NCBI RefSeq assembly: GCF_001940245.1
Contig: NZ_MJIG01000003.1
Span: 344,001-408,000, forward strand
DNA length: 64,000 nucleotides
Reading direction: 5' to 3'
Source: Anaerostipes sp. 992a
GTDB taxonomy: Bacteria > Bacillota > Clostridia > Lachnospirales > Lachnospiraceae
Below, piece after piece: positions 25,832-34,735 of the stretch (within the stretch, counting starts at the first letter, position 1; the number at the start of each line of letters is the position of its first letter). A program made the translations under genes and the position numbers. The notes under the pieces are model-generated. The model ran no database searches. It was not told where the DNA came from and saw only the letters and a program-made list of their open reading frames with translations.

Positions 25832-26572
25832 ATGTATCGATTTTTTGTAACACCGCAGCAGACCGGCGGTGAAAATATCATAATAACAGGAAGCGATGTG
25901 AATCACATCAAAAATGTGTTAAGAATGAAAAAAGGGGAGCATATTCTGGTCAGTGATGGAATGGAACGGGAATATGAATGTCAGATCACAGATTTTGGAG
26001 AAGAACATGTGGAGGCAAAGATCATAGACGTTTTTGGCATTGCAGCAGAGCTGCCGACAAAGATTACGTTGTTTCAAGGGTTGCCAAAATCGGATAAGAT
26101 GGAATGGATCATTCAGAAAGCGGTAGAATTAGGCGTTTATGAAGTTGTTCCAGTGGCGACGAAACGTGCCGTCGTAAAACTGGATACGAAAAAGGCAAAG
26201 AAGAAGGTTGAGCGTTGGAATGCGATTGCTCTTAGCGCCGCAAAGCAGGCAAAACGGGGAATCATTCCGGAAGTAAAGCCGGTTATGACATTAAAGGAAG
26301 CCTTTGGTTATGCCAGTTCGTTTGATTCCTCCATTCTTCCATATGAGGATGCAAAAGGAATGGAGCATTCCAGACAGGTGCTCGCTTCTTTAAAAGGGAA
26401 AAAGAGAATCGGTATCTTTATTGGGCCGGAAGGTGGATTTGAAGAAAGTGAGGTTGCAGAAGCCATGGGACAGGGAATTATGCCGGTGACCCTTGGCAGG
26501 AGAATTTTAAGAACAGAGACGGCAGGGATGGCAGTGTTATCCATTCTTATGTTTCAGATGGAGGAGGAATAA
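25832..26572 (+). CDS. rsmE: 16S rRNA m3U1498 methyltransferase
   Basis: The 246-residue SPOUT methyltransferase modifies U1498 of 16S rRNA. HIKNVLRMKKGEHILVSDG is the N-terminal PUA-like part, and the knot region shows IGIFIGPEGGFEESEV and LGRRILRTETA. It sits between prmA and a cysteine desulfurase gene in a tightly spaced run, with only two bases to the next start. Confidence 0.96.
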   Translation: MYRFFVTPQQTGGENIIITGSDVNHIKNVLRMKKGEHILVSDGMEREYECQITDFGEEHVEAKIIDVFGIAAELPTKITLFQGLPKSDKMEWIIQKAVELGVYEVVPVATKRAVVKLDTKKAKKKVERWNAIALSAAKQAKRGIIPEVKPVMTLKEAFGYASSFDSSILPYEDAKGMEHSRQVLASLKGKKRIGIFIGPEGGFEESEVAEAMGQGIMPVTLGRRILRTETAGMAVLSILMFQMEEE

Positions 26573-26574
26573 AG

Positions 26575-27717
26575 TTGGAAGCGTATTTTGATAATGGGGC
26601 GACGACCAGAGTCTTCCCCCAGGTAAAGGATATTGTCATTGAAGCAATGGAGGAGGAATATGGGAATCCGTCTTCCATGCATATGAAAGGCGTAAAAGCA
26701 GAACAATATGTTAAAGATGCCAGAGAGATCATTGCAAAATCATTAAAGGTAGATCCAAAGGAAATTGTATTTACCTCTGGTGGAACAGAATCTAACAATA
26801 TGGCATTGATCGGAACGGCTATGGCCAATGCCCGCAAGGGAAAACACATTATTTCAACGAGAATCGAGCATGCATCTGTATATAATCCGTTATTCTTTTT
26901 GGAAGAGAATGGATATGAGATTACCTATCTTCCGGTAGATGAGCATGGAGTCGTGGATTTAGAGGCGTTAGAGAAGGCCATCCGACCAGATACCATACTG
27001 GTTTCTGTCATGTATGTAAACAATGAGATTGGAGCAGTACAGCCGGTTGAGGAAATTGGGAAAATCGTAAAGAAAAAGAATCCAGATACTCTGTTCCATG
27101 TAGATGCAATTCAGGCATATGGAAAATATCATATTTATCCAAGGAGATTAAAGATTGATCTGTTGTCTGTAAGTGGTCATAAGATTCATGGACCAAAGGG
27201 AATCGGATTTCTTTATATAAAGGATAAGACGAAGGTCCATCCGTTGATTCTTGGAGGTGGACAACAGAAGGGGATGCGCTCTGGAACGGAGAATGTACCA
27301 GGAATTGCAGGGCTTGGAAAAGCAGTACAATTGATCTATCAGGACCATGAAGAAAAGATGAAAAAGATACAGGCAATTAAAGATGATTTTATTGCTCAGG
27401 TGATGGAATTGTCAGATGTTAGAAACAATTCGGGAGAGGCACCTCATATTGCAAGCATCAGTTTTCAGGGAGTTAGAAGTGAGGTTCTGCTTCATGCGTT
27501 GGAGGAAAAGGGAATATATGTCTCATCCGGATCTGCATGTTCTTCCAATAAGCCGGCGATCAGCGGCACATTAAAGGCCATTGGTCTGACAAAAGAATAC
27601 TATGATTCTACGTTAAGGTTTAGTTTCTGCATCTTTAATACGAAGGAAGAAGTAGATTATACAGTAAACTGTCTGCGGGAATTATTGCCGATATTACGAA
27701 GATTTACAAGAAAGTAG
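26575..27717 (+). CDS. Cysteine desulfurase (NifS/IscS family)
   Basis: The 380-residue PLP enzyme takes sulfur from cysteine as a persulfide. The motif FDNGATTRV is at the N-terminus, the PLP Lys is in SVSGHKIHGPKGIGFLY, and the active Cys is in SSGSACSSNKP. The start is TTG at 26575 after GGAGGAGG. It is followed 7 bases later by thiI, so its likely role is delivering sulfur for tRNA 4-thiouridine, as NifZ does in B. subtilis. No IscU gene is next to it. Confidence 0.95.
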   Translation: MEAYFDNGATTRVFPQVKDIVIEAMEEEYGNPSSMHMKGVKAEQYVKDAREIIAKSLKVDPKEIVFTSGGTESNNMALIGTAMANARKGKHIISTRIEHASVYNPLFFLEENGYEITYLPVDEHGVVDLEALEKAIRPDTILVSVMYVNNEIGAVQPVEEIGKIVKKKNPDTLFHVDAIQAYGKYHIYPRRLKIDLLSVSGHKIHGPKGIGFLYIKDKTKVHPLILGGGQQKGMRSGTENVPGIAGLGKAVQLIYQDHEEKMKKIQAIKDDFIAQVMELSDVRNNSGEAPHIASISFQGVRSEVLLHALEEKGIYVSSGSACSSNKPAISGTLKAIGLTKEYYDSTLRFSFCIFNTKEEVDYTVNCLRELLPILRRFTRK

Positions 27718-27724
27718 GAGAAAT

Positions 27725-28906
27725 ATGGAATTTAAAGCGTTTTTGATTAAATATGCAGAAATTGGAATTAAAGGTAAGAACCGTTATATGTTTGAAGATG
27801 CCTTGATTCGTCAGATGAAGTTTGCGTTAAAAGAAGTTGGTGATTTTGCCATTCGCAAACAGGCAGGAAGGGTATTCGTGGAAGCGAAGGGCGAATTTGA
27901 CTTTGATGAGGCAGTATCAGCATTGCAGAGAGTTTTCGGAATTACCGGAATCTGTCCAACTATCATTGAAGAAAATAAGGATTTTGACCATTTGGCAGAA
28001 GTATGCTGTAAATTTATCGATGAACAATATCCAGACAAGAATCGAACCTTTAAGGTTTATGGTCGTCGTGCGGATAAGAAATATCCGATGAATTCTATGG
28101 AATTTTCTGCAGAAATGGGAAGCAGGATTTTGGATGCTTTTCATGAATTAAAGGTGGATGTTCATCATCCGGATATTTTATTAACAGTAGAAATTCGAGA
28201 TAGAGTTTATATTTATTCTGATATTTTGAAAGGACCGGGCGGAATGCCGATTGGTACTAATGGAAAGGCAATGCTGTGTCTGTCAGGAGGAATTGATAGT
28301 CCCGTAGCCGGATATATGATTGCTAAAAGAGGAGTCCGCATTGATGCTACTTACTTCCATGCACCTCCTTATACAAGCGAACGTGCAAAACAAAAAGTCG
28401 TAGATCTGGCGAAAAAGGTGTCCAGATATGCTGGTCCGATCAATCTTCATGTAGTCAATTTTACAGATATTCAGCTGGCTATTTATGAGAAATGTCCACA
28501 TGATGAACTTACGATCATTATGAGACGTTATATGATGAAAATTGCAGAGCATTTTGCAAGAGAAGGTGGTTCTCTGGCATTGATTACAGGAGAAAGCATT
28601 GGGCAGGTTGCCAGCCAGACCATTCATAACCTTGCGATCACCAATGAGGTATGTGGTATGCCAGTATTTCGTCCATGCATTGGTATGGATAAGCAGGAAA
28701 TCGTCGATATCGCAGAACAGATCGATACGTACGAAACTTCCATTCAGCCATTTGAAGACTGCTGTACAATATTTGTGGCAAAACATCCGGTAACAAAGGG
28801 AAATTTAAAAATAATTAAGCGTTCTGAAGAAGCTTTAAAAGATGTGATCGATGACCTGATGAAACAGGCCATTGAATCTGTAGAAATTATCCGTGTAAGC
28901 GAGTAG
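27725..28906 (+). CDS. thiI: tRNA 4-thiouridine synthase ThiI
   Basis: The 393-residue protein adenylates and thiolates U8 of tRNA and can serve thiamine synthesis. An N-terminal ferredoxin-like and THUMP region is followed by the PP-loop LCLSGGIDSPVAGYM. The rhodanese-like extension of E. coli ThiI is absent, which is usual for Gram-positive forms that work with a dedicated desulfurase. That desulfurase is the gene directly upstream. Confidence 0.96.
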   Translation: MEFKAFLIKYAEIGIKGKNRYMFEDALIRQMKFALKEVGDFAIRKQAGRVFVEAKGEFDFDEAVSALQRVFGITGICPTIIEENKDFDHLAEVCCKFIDEQYPDKNRTFKVYGRRADKKYPMNSMEFSAEMGSRILDAFHELKVDVHHPDILLTVEIRDRVYIYSDILKGPGGMPIGTNGKAMLCLSGGIDSPVAGYMIAKRGVRIDATYFHAPPYTSERAKQKVVDLAKKVSRYAGPINLHVVNFTDIQLAIYEKCPHDELTIIMRRYMMKIAEHFAREGGSLALITGESIGQVASQTIHNLAITNEVCGMPVFRPCIGMDKQEIVDIAEQIDTYETSIQPFEDCCTIFVAKHPVTKGNLKIIKRSEEALKDVIDDLMKQAIESVEIIRVSE

Positions 28907-28954
28907 AAATAGACATTCCTACCCGCCTTTTACGGCATATGTGCCAAAGATAAA

Positions 28955-28978
28955 GTAAAAGCATATAAATGCTTTTAC
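28955..28978. terminator. Hairpin between convergent thiI and HPr-like genes
   Basis: GTAAAAGCAT (28955-28964) pairs with ATGCTTTTAC (28969-28978) around ATAA. It could end both transcripts and overlaps the last codon of the HPr-like gene. Confidence 0.55.
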
Positions 28979-29223
28979 TGTTCTTCTGGTGTAACAATAA
29001 ATGGTTTTAGTGATTCTAAGATTTCGTTGATCTGGGCACCGGCATCTCTGATGTTTAAGTCAAGAGGTTTTGAAATGTCAAGGCTGAAGATTCCCATAAT
29101 GGACTTTGCATTGATGACATATCTTCCAGTGACCAAATCAAAATCATAGGGATATTCGTTTACGATCGTAACGAATTCTTTCACTTTTTCGATAGAATCA
29201 ATAGATACTTTTACTGTTTTCAT
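28975..29223 (-). CDS. HPr-like protein without the active-site histidine
   Basis: The 82-residue protein aligns to HPr throughout, and AKSIMGIFSLDISKPL matches the Ser46 region of HPr. The His15 segment (IHARPA in HPr) is replaced by IEKVKE, so it cannot accept phosphate from enzyme I but might still be phosphorylated on serine by HPr kinase. This resembles the situation in Bacillus Crh, which also lacks His15. AAAGGAGG precedes the ATG, and a strong promoter lies upstream. The role is inferred. Confidence 0.82.
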   Translation of the reverse strand: MKTVKVSIDSIEKVKEFVTIVNEYPYDFDLVTGRYVINAKSIMGIFSLDISKPLDLNIRDAGAQINEILESLKPFIVTPEEQ

Positions 29224-29311
29224 AAGGGCCTCCTTTTACTAGATATGCCATTTCCTTCACGTTGTCTCCCAAAGGAGTGCAAAGCGAAATGGATAGGTTC
29301 AGGCTAAGCTT

Positions 29312-29340
29312 ATAGTATACAAAAAATACAAAAAAGTCAA
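29312..29340 (-). promoter_or_regulatory. Promoter of the HPr-like gene
   Basis: TTGACT (29335-29340), a 17-base spacer and TACTAT (29312-29317) are read on the minus strand. The leader of about 80 bases contains CTCC-TTTG-GGAG inside a CCATTT/AAATGG stem. Confidence 0.7.
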
Positions 29341-29362
29341 ATATATTTGATAGGAGTAGAAG

Positions 29363-30697
29363 ATGACAGTTTTCAATCAAACCCCAAAATTAAGAATTGC
29401 ATTATTAACTTTGGGATGTAAAGTAAACCAATATGAGACAGATGCAATGAAGGAACGTCTGGAAATAGCAGGTGCCCGTATTGTGGGATTTGGAGAGGCT
29501 GCAGATGTTTATATTGTAAATACCTGTTCTGTGACTAATGTTGCAGATAAAAAATCCAGACAGATGCTTCATCGGGCAAAGCGCAAGAATCCAGAATCTG
29601 TGATCATTGCTGCAGGCTGTTATGTGCAAGCAGCAAAGGAAGAACTGGAAAAAGACCCTCTTATTGATATCATCATTGGAAATAATAGAAAAAAAGAAAT
29701 TGTGTCGGTGTTGGATAATTATTTTAGAACCATGCAAAAAGCAAGCAGGGTGATCGATATCAATCATACCAGTGAGTTTGAAGAAATGGGTATGGACCAT
29801 ATCGAAGGGCATACAAGAGCTTATATTAAAGTCCAGGACGGATGTAACCAGTTCTGCTCTTATTGCATCATTCCCTACACAAGAGGGAGAGTACGAAGCA
29901 GGAGCCTTTTAGAGGTGAAAAAAGAAATTATCAGGCTGACAGCTCATGGCTATAAAGAGTTTGTATTAACTGGAATTCACTTAAGCTCTTATGGCATAGA
30001 CCTGGAGGATGGGACCAATCTGTTAACTTTGATTCAGACAATTGGGATGATCAAAGGGGTGGAACGGATTCGTCTTGGGTCATTGGAGCCTAGAATTATC
30101 ACAGAAGAATTTGTCCGTCAGGTAAAAGAGATACCGGCTTTTTGTCCACATTTTCATTTATCTCTACAAAGTGCTTGTAATGGAACATTAAAACGAATGA
30201 ACCGAAAATACACGATCGAAGAGTATATGGAAAAATGTGAATTGCTAAGAAAATATTTTGATCATCCAGCTATTACCACGGATGTAATCGTGGGATTTCC
30301 AGGAGAGACAGAGGAAGAGTTTTCAGAAACTGTAAAAAATTTAGAAATCATCAACCTATATGAGATGCATGTATTTAAATATTCCAGAAGAAAAGGAACA
30401 AGAGCAGAAAAGATGGCAGATCAGGTAGATGAACAGGTAAAAAATAAAAGAAGTATGGTACTTCTTGAGATGACAAGGCGACAAAAGAAGGAATATGAGG
30501 AAGCACTGCTTGGAACAATAGAGCAGGTGCTTTTAGAAGAAGCAGTGGAAGCAGATGGGACCGTATATTATACCGGGCACACCAAGCGATATGTGAAGAT
30601 TGGAGTGCTGGGGGAACACCTCACATCCAATCAGCTGGTGGATGTGAAAATCCAGGGATTTTCTGAGAAAGGATTTTTAATCGCAGAGGTAATTTAA
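29363..30697 (+). CDS. mtaB: tRNA t6A37 methylthiotransferase MtaB
   Basis: The 444-residue radical SAM enzyme adds a methylthio group to t6A37 of tRNA. The N-terminal UPF0004 domain starts LLTLGCKVNQYETDAM, the radical SAM cluster motif is CNQFCSYCIIPYTRGR, and a TRAM-like domain ends the protein. The GCKVNQYE sequence and overall pattern separate MtaB from MiaB and RimO. TAGGAG precedes the ATG. It is divergent from the HPr-like gene. Confidence 0.96.
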   Translation: MTVFNQTPKLRIALLTLGCKVNQYETDAMKERLEIAGARIVGFGEAADVYIVNTCSVTNVADKKSRQMLHRAKRKNPESVIIAAGCYVQAAKEELEKDPLIDIIIGNNRKKEIVSVLDNYFRTMQKASRVIDINHTSEFEEMGMDHIEGHTRAYIKVQDGCNQFCSYCIIPYTRGRVRSRSLLEVKKEIIRLTAHGYKEFVLTGIHLSSYGIDLEDGTNLLTLIQTIGMIKGVERIRLGSLEPRIITEEFVRQVKEIPAFCPHFHLSLQSACNGTLKRMNRKYTIEEYMEKCELLRKYFDHPAITTDVIVGFPGETEEEFSETVKNLEIINLYEMHVFKYSRRKGTRAEKMADQVDEQVKNKRSMVLLEMTRRQKKEYEEALLGTIEQVLLEEAVEADGTVYYTGHTKRYVKIGVLGEHLTSNQLVDVKIQGFSEKGFLIAEVI

Positions 30698-30714
30698 CAG
30701 GAAAAACCCAAAGC

Positions 30715-30743
30715 TTTACTTTTTGCTGTAACTATATTAAAAT
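30715..30743 (+). promoter_or_regulatory. Promoter of the ireB-ruvX operon
   Basis: TTTACT (30715-30720), a 17-base spacer and TAAAAT (30738-30743) lie 33 bases before ireB. Confidence 0.55.
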
Positions 30744-30775
30744 AGAACTAATGAAAAAAAAGGACGTGATGAATA

Positions 30776-31027
30776 ATGGATAATAATACACAATTATTTC
30801 AGGTAGTAAAAGAAGAATATGATGTGCACACAATTTTAGCTAAGGTTTATGAAGCTTTGAAGGAAAAAGGCTATAATCCTGTGAATCAGATCGTAGGATA
30901 TATTATGTCAGGGGATCCTACTTATATTACCAGCCATAATAATGCCAGAGGCTTAATTCGCCGTGTGGAACGAGATGAGATTATTGAAGCACTGTTTATT
31001 CAGTATATTGAAACAAAATTGAAGTAG
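30776..31027 (+). CDS. ireB: IreB family regulatory phosphoprotein
   Basis: The 83-residue protein matches IreB (DUF965/YrzL). The conserved stretch is [19 protein letters not shown] followed by [18 protein letters not shown]. In Enterococcus, IreB is phosphorylated by the kinase IreK and influences cephalosporin resistance. Here the role is inferred from the family. The order ireB-ruvX-DUF1292 is conserved across Firmicutes. AAGGACGTGATG precedes the start. Confidence 0.95.
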   Translation: MDNNTQLFQVVKEEYDVHTILAKVYEALKEKGYNPVNQIVGYIMSGDPTYITSHNNARGLIRRVERDEIIEALFIQYIETKLK

Positions 31028-31034
31028 GTATGCC

Positions 31035-31469
31035 ATGAAGTTGATGGGATTGGATTATGGAACGAAGACGGTAGGAGTCGCAGTGAGTGATGGCTTGATG
31101 CTCACTGCCCAGCCTGTGGAGACGATTACAAGAAAGTCTTCCAATAAGCTTAGAAAAACACTGGCCAGAATAGAAGCTCTGGTACAAGAACATGGCATAG
31201 AGAAAATCGTTTTAGGTTATCCTAAAAATATGAATAATACGCTGGGTGTACGTGTAGAAGAGACATTGGAATTCAAAGAGATGTTGGAAAGAAGAATGGG
31301 ATTGCCCGTTGTACTTTGGGATGAGCGTTTAACGACTATGGAATCAGAAAGGATTTTGATGGCTGGAGGAGTCCGCAGAGAGAATCGTAAGGATGTCATC
31401 GATCAGCTTGCAGCATCTATTATATTACAGAGTTATATGGACTCTGAAAGAAAAGAGGAAGAAGAATGA
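31035..31469 (+). CDS. ruvX: Holliday junction resolvase-like RuvX (YqgF)
   Basis: The 144-residue RNase H-like protein begins [18 protein letters not shown] and has [16 protein letters not shown] and VLWDERLTT, the YqgF motifs. The family acts in 16S rRNA maturation and has been proposed to resolve Holliday junctions. It lies 7 bases after ireB, and its stop overlaps the DUF1292 start by 4 bases. Confidence 0.95.
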   Translation: MKLMGLDYGTKTVGVAVSDGLMLTAQPVETITRKSSNKLRKTLARIEALVQEHGIEKIVLGYPKNMNNTLGVRVEETLEFKEMLERRMGLPVVLWDERLTTMESERILMAGGVRRENRKDVIDQLAASIILQSYMDSERKEEEE

Positions 31470-31726
31470 GTAAAAAACCAGAAGCGATTGTTTTTTACGA
31501 TGAAGAGGATAACGAAATTCAGTTAGAAGTGTTAGAGCAGACAACGATTGCCGGACAGAATTACCTGTTAGTATCCGATCAGGAAGAAGATGCTGTGTTA
31601 CTGTTTAGGGAAGTTCCGGAAGATGGGGATTTTGTTTCCTATGAGATTGTAGAGGATGATACAGAGATAGAAGCACTGTTAAAGGTGTTTAATGAACTGA
31701 TAGAAGAGGTTGATATTGAATTTTAA
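31466..31726 (+). CDS. DUF1292 family protein (YrzB-like)
   Basis: The 86-residue acidic protein has [21 protein letters not shown] and NYLLVSD, the DUF1292 pattern. No biochemical function is established. The ATG overlaps the ruvX stop in ATGA, a coupling typical of this conserved ireB-ruvX-yrzB operon. Its very acidic composition suggests a soluble cytosolic protein. Confidence 0.9.
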   Translation: MSKKPEAIVFYDEEDNEIQLEVLEQTTIAGQNYLLVSDQEEDAVLLFREVPEDGDFVSYEIVEDDTEIEALLKVFNELIEEVDIEF

Positions 31727-31752
31727 ATATCAAAAGAGGTTGAGGTGTAAGA

Positions 31753-32196
31753 ATGACAAATATGGAGCATTTTAAAGAGTTATTAAAGAATAAAGGATTG
31801 AAAATGACGACACAGAGAGGGATTATTCTGGAAGTGTTGTCAGAATGCCCGAATCAGCACCTGACCGCTGAAGATATCTATGAATTAGTGCGTAAAAAGC
31901 AACCGGAGATTGGTATTGCTACGGTATACCGTACTTTACAGTTGTTATCAGAATTGGAATTAATCGACACTTTGGATTTGGATGATGGATTTGTGCGCTA
32001 TGAATTGGCAGGAACAGATGGAAGTGGACATCACCATCATCATTTGATCTGCATGTCATGCGGAAAAGTTCTGGAATTCGAAGAAGATCTTTTGGAAAAT
32101 TTGGAAGAGAAGATTGAGCTTACGACAGGATTTAAGATTTATAATCACAAAGTGAAGATGTATGGATACTGTAAAGACTGTAAAGAGAAACTGTAA
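31753..32196 (+). CDS. Fur family metalloregulator
   Basis: The 147-residue regulator has an N-terminal winged helix (LKMTTQRGIILEVL, then IGIATVYRTLQLL) and a C-terminal dimer domain with the metal-binding HHHHH stretch, CMSCGK and YCKDC, two CxxC pairs that form a structural zinc site. Fur, Zur and PerR cannot be separated safely by eye. GAGGTG precedes the ATG, and the gene lies 26 bases after DUF1292. Confidence 0.93.
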   Translation: MTNMEHFKELLKNKGLKMTTQRGIILEVLSECPNQHLTAEDIYELVRKKQPEIGIATVYRTLQLLSELELIDTLDLDDGFVRYELAGTDGSGHHHHHLICMSCGKVLEFEEDLLENLEEKIELTTGFKIYNHKVKMYGYCKDCKEKL

Positions 32197-32241
32197 TATC
32201 GAAGACGTGCGTGATAATATAAAAGTGATGGAGGAATAATT

Positions 32242-33912
32242 TTGAAACTGTTTAAAAATGAGAATAAGCCAGTAAAGGTCATACCATTGGGCGGAATGGA
32301 ACAGATTGGTATGAATATTACGGCTTTTGAATATGAGGATTCGATTATTGTCGTTGACTGTGGACTTGCTTTTCCAAATGAGGAGATGCTGGGAATTGAT
32401 CTTGTGATTCCTGATATTTCCTATTTAAAAGAAAATGCAGACAAGGTGAAAGGACTTATTATTACTCATGGGCATGAGGACCATATTGGTGCGATTCCGT
32501 ATGCATTAAAGGAACTGAATATGCCAATTTATGCAACAAAGCTGACCATGGGATTGATTGATAATAAGCTGAAAGAGCATGGATTGACTCGTTCCATTAA
32601 GAAGAAAGTAGTGAAGCATGGACAGTCTATTAATTTGGGATGCTTCCGCATCGAGTTTATTAAGACGAATCATAGTATTGCAGATGCAGCGGCGTTGGCT
32701 ATTTATACTCCTGCAGGAATCATTATTCATACGGGAGACTTTAAGATCGATCATACGCCGTTATTTGGTGAGGCTATTGATCTGGCGCGCTTTGCCGAAT
32801 TAGGAAAGAAGGGTGTTCTTGCTCTTATGTCAGATAGTACGAACGCTATGCGAGAAGGATATACTCCTTCTGAGCGTACGGTCGCTAAGACATTGGATCA
32901 TGTCTTTAACGAATATCGAAAAGAACGTCTGATCGTGGCAACTTTTGCATCCAACGTTGACCGCGTGCAGCAGATCATCAATTCTGCTTATAAATACGGA
33001 AGAAAAGTAGTTGTAGAAGGAAGAAGTATGGTCAATGTTATTAAAACTGCTGTAGAGCTGGGCTGTATCAGTATTCCAGATAATACATTGATCGAGATTG
33101 AACAGATGCGTAATTATAGTGATGATCAATTGATCTTGATTACCACAGGAAGCCAGGGAGAAACTATGGCTGCGTTGTCACGTATGGCAAATTCCAGCCA
33201 TAAGAAGGTTATCATCAAGCCAAATGATGTGGTTATCTTCAGTTCCTCTCCAATTCCAGGAAATGAGAAGGCAGTATCTAAGATTATGAACGAATTGACC
33301 CGTAAAGGTGCCAAGATCGTCTTTCAGGATACGCATGTTTCTGGACATGCCTGCAGGGAAGAGTTAAGGCTGATCTATGCTTTGACGAAGCCACAGTATG
33401 CAATACCAGTGCATGGAGAATATCGCCATCTGACCAGTAACGCAGAGCTTGCACATGAAATGGGCATCGAAAAAGATAATATCTTTGTACTGCGCTCTGG
33501 AGATGTACTGGAATTATCCAAGAAAAAAGGAGAGATTACGGGAAGAGTACCAGCACAGGGTATTTTGGTTGATGGACTTGGTGTAGGAGATGTAGGAAAT
33601 ATCGTGCTTAGAGATCGTCAACAGTTGTCTAAGAATGGTCTGTTGATCATTGTGATTACTTTGGAACGCTATAGTAATCAGCTGCTGGCAGGTCCGGATA
33701 TTGTTTCTAGAGGCTTTGTCTATGTGAGAGAATCAGAAGGACTGATGGATGAGGCGAAGAAAGTAGTAGCAGAAGCATTGGACGAATGCCTGAGTAAAAA
33801 TATTTCCGACTGGAGCAGGATCAAGGCAGTTGTAAAGGATGCATTAAGCGATTTCTTGTGGAAAAAGACGAGAAGAAATCCTATGATTTTGCCAATTATT
33901 ATGGAAGTATAG
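32242..33912 (+). CDS. rnj: Ribonuclease J
   Basis: The 556-residue enzyme is a beta-CASP metallo-beta-lactamase ribonuclease with endo- and 5'-3' exonuclease activity in mRNA decay. The metal motif ITHGHEDHIGAIPY, HTGDFKIDHTP and the beta-CASP motifs around FQDTHVSGHACREEL and PVHGEYRHL are visible. The start is TTG at 32242 after GGAGG. Only one copy is seen, so J1 versus J2 is not assigned. The next intergenic region contains repeated motif copy C. Confidence 0.97.
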   Translation: MKLFKNENKPVKVIPLGGMEQIGMNITAFEYEDSIIVVDCGLAFPNEEMLGIDLVIPDISYLKENADKVKGLIITHGHEDHIGAIPYALKELNMPIYATKLTMGLIDNKLKEHGLTRSIKKKVVKHGQSINLGCFRIEFIKTNHSIADAAALAIYTPAGIIIHTGDFKIDHTPLFGEAIDLARFAELGKKGVLALMSDSTNAMREGYTPSERTVAKTLDHVFNEYRKERLIVATFASNVDRVQQIINSAYKYGRKVVVEGRSMVNVIKTAVELGCISIPDNTLIEIEQMRNYSDDQLILITTGSQGETMAALSRMANSSHKKVIIKPNDVVIFSSSPIPGNEKAVSKIMNELTRKGAKIVFQDTHVSGHACREELRLIYALTKPQYAIPVHGEYRHLTSNAELAHEMGIEKDNIFVLRSGDVLELSKKKGEITGRVPAQGILVDGLGVGDVGNIVLRDRQQLSKNGLLIIVITLERYSNQLLAGPDIVSRGFVYVRESEGLMDEAKKVVAEALDECLSKNISDWSRIKAVVKDALSDFLWKKTRRNPMILPIIMEV

Positions 33913-33916
33913 CTTA

Positions 33917-33985
33917 GTTGGGAGAGGTCCTCTCTCTATGTGAATAGAAGGTTGGGGAAGAAACCATACTCAGTGTGAACTTGAA
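33917..33985 (+). ncRNA. Candidate structured leader motif, copy C (upstream of ylbF-like gene)
   Basis: Directly after the ribonuclease J stop, TGGGAG-AG-GTCC, GTGAATAG and GGTTGGGG follow in the same order as at 3245. The shared pattern continues with AAGAAA and CTCA. GUUGGG (33917-33922) can pair with CUCAGU (33969-33974), the same closing stem as copy A but with different bases. No known RNA family is recognised. Confidence 0.5.
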
Positions 33986-34001
33986 AAGGAAGTATAGAAG
34001 A

Positions 34002-34340
34002 GTGGAACAAATATATAATATGACCCATCGTCTGATTGATTCCATCAAACAGTCCGATTATTATAGAGACTATCAGGAATGTCTGAAAGCTTTGAAGAAG
34101 AAAAAGGATGTTTATGAAAGGTTTAATCAGTTTCGCAGACAGTATTATGCTCTGACAAAAGATGGACAGGAGAATTTTAGCGAAATCGAAAAACTTCAGC
34201 AGGAGTATCATGCACTGCTTGTAGATACCGATGTGGTGGAATTTATGGATGCAGAGGACAAGGTCTGTGCAGTTATGAAGGATATGTACGATACAATTGC
34301 AGAAGGATTGGAATTTGACATGGATTTTATGGAAGGATAA
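34002..34340 (+). CDS. YlbF family protein
   Basis: The 112-residue helical protein fits the YlbF/YmcA family: an N-terminal segment, DYYRDYQECLKALKKKKDVYERFNQF and a C-terminal helix. In Bacillus these proteins form the Y-complex that guides RNase Y, so the position next to ribonuclease J is suggestive. GTG at 34002 has AAAGGAAG nine bases upstream and is preferred over a GTG at 33975 inside the motif. The function is inferred. Confidence 0.8.
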   Translation: MEQIYNMTHRLIDSIKQSDYYRDYQECLKALKKKKDVYERFNQFRRQYYALTKDGQENFSEIEKLQQEYHALLVDTDVVEFMDAEDKVCAVMKDMYDTIAEGLEFDMDFMEG

Positions 34341-34367
34341 TCTCTATAGAAAGAAAGGATCAGGAAA

Positions 34368-34730
34368 ATGATACGACAAGTGAATAAGAAATTTTGGAGA
34401 ACATTTTTTTCTGTTTTTCTGGATGCTCTATTGATCGTAGCGCTTATCCTGATCTTTTTATGGATGAAAAAGATAGCTTATTATTCTTTTTCCAATCGAC
34501 CATATCAAAGAGATGGTAGCCGGACGATAGAAATTCAGATTGATAAGAAGGAGACTGTAAAGGCAGTGGCAGCTCAGCTGGAGCGACAAGGAATTATTGG
34601 AGATAAGAAATATCTGATCATCCGATACCAGTGCTCTACCTATCATATATACAAACTTCGGGCAGGAACCTATCAGGTTTCCTCGGACATGGGTGTGGAT
34701 GATCTGTTAGATGAATTTACAGGACGATAG
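34368..34730 (+). CDS. MltG/YceG-like membrane protein lacking the catalytic domain
   Basis: The 120-residue protein has one membrane segment (about residues 12-34) and then IEIQIDKKETVKAVAAQLERQGII plus LRAGTYQVSSDMGVDDLLDEF. This matches the LysM-like N-terminal domain of MltG lytic transglycosylases, but the protein stops before the catalytic half with the key Glu. It could be a regulator or a stand-alone domain rather than an enzyme. AAAGGATCAGGAAA precedes the ATG. trmR follows 5 bases later. Confidence 0.72.
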   Translation: MIRQVNKKFWRTFFSVFLDALLIVALILIFLWMKKIAYYSFSNRPYQRDGSRTIEIQIDKKETVKAVAAQLERQGIIGDKKYLIIRYQCSTYHIYKLRAGTYQVSSDMGVDDLLDEFTGR

Positions 34731-34735
34731 AGAAA

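Noticed and set aside
29224-29300. Fourth copy of the TGGGAG motif in the HPr-like leader
   Set aside because: TTGGGAGA and GTGAAGG are present but GTCC and GGTTG are not, and the surrounding stem is different.
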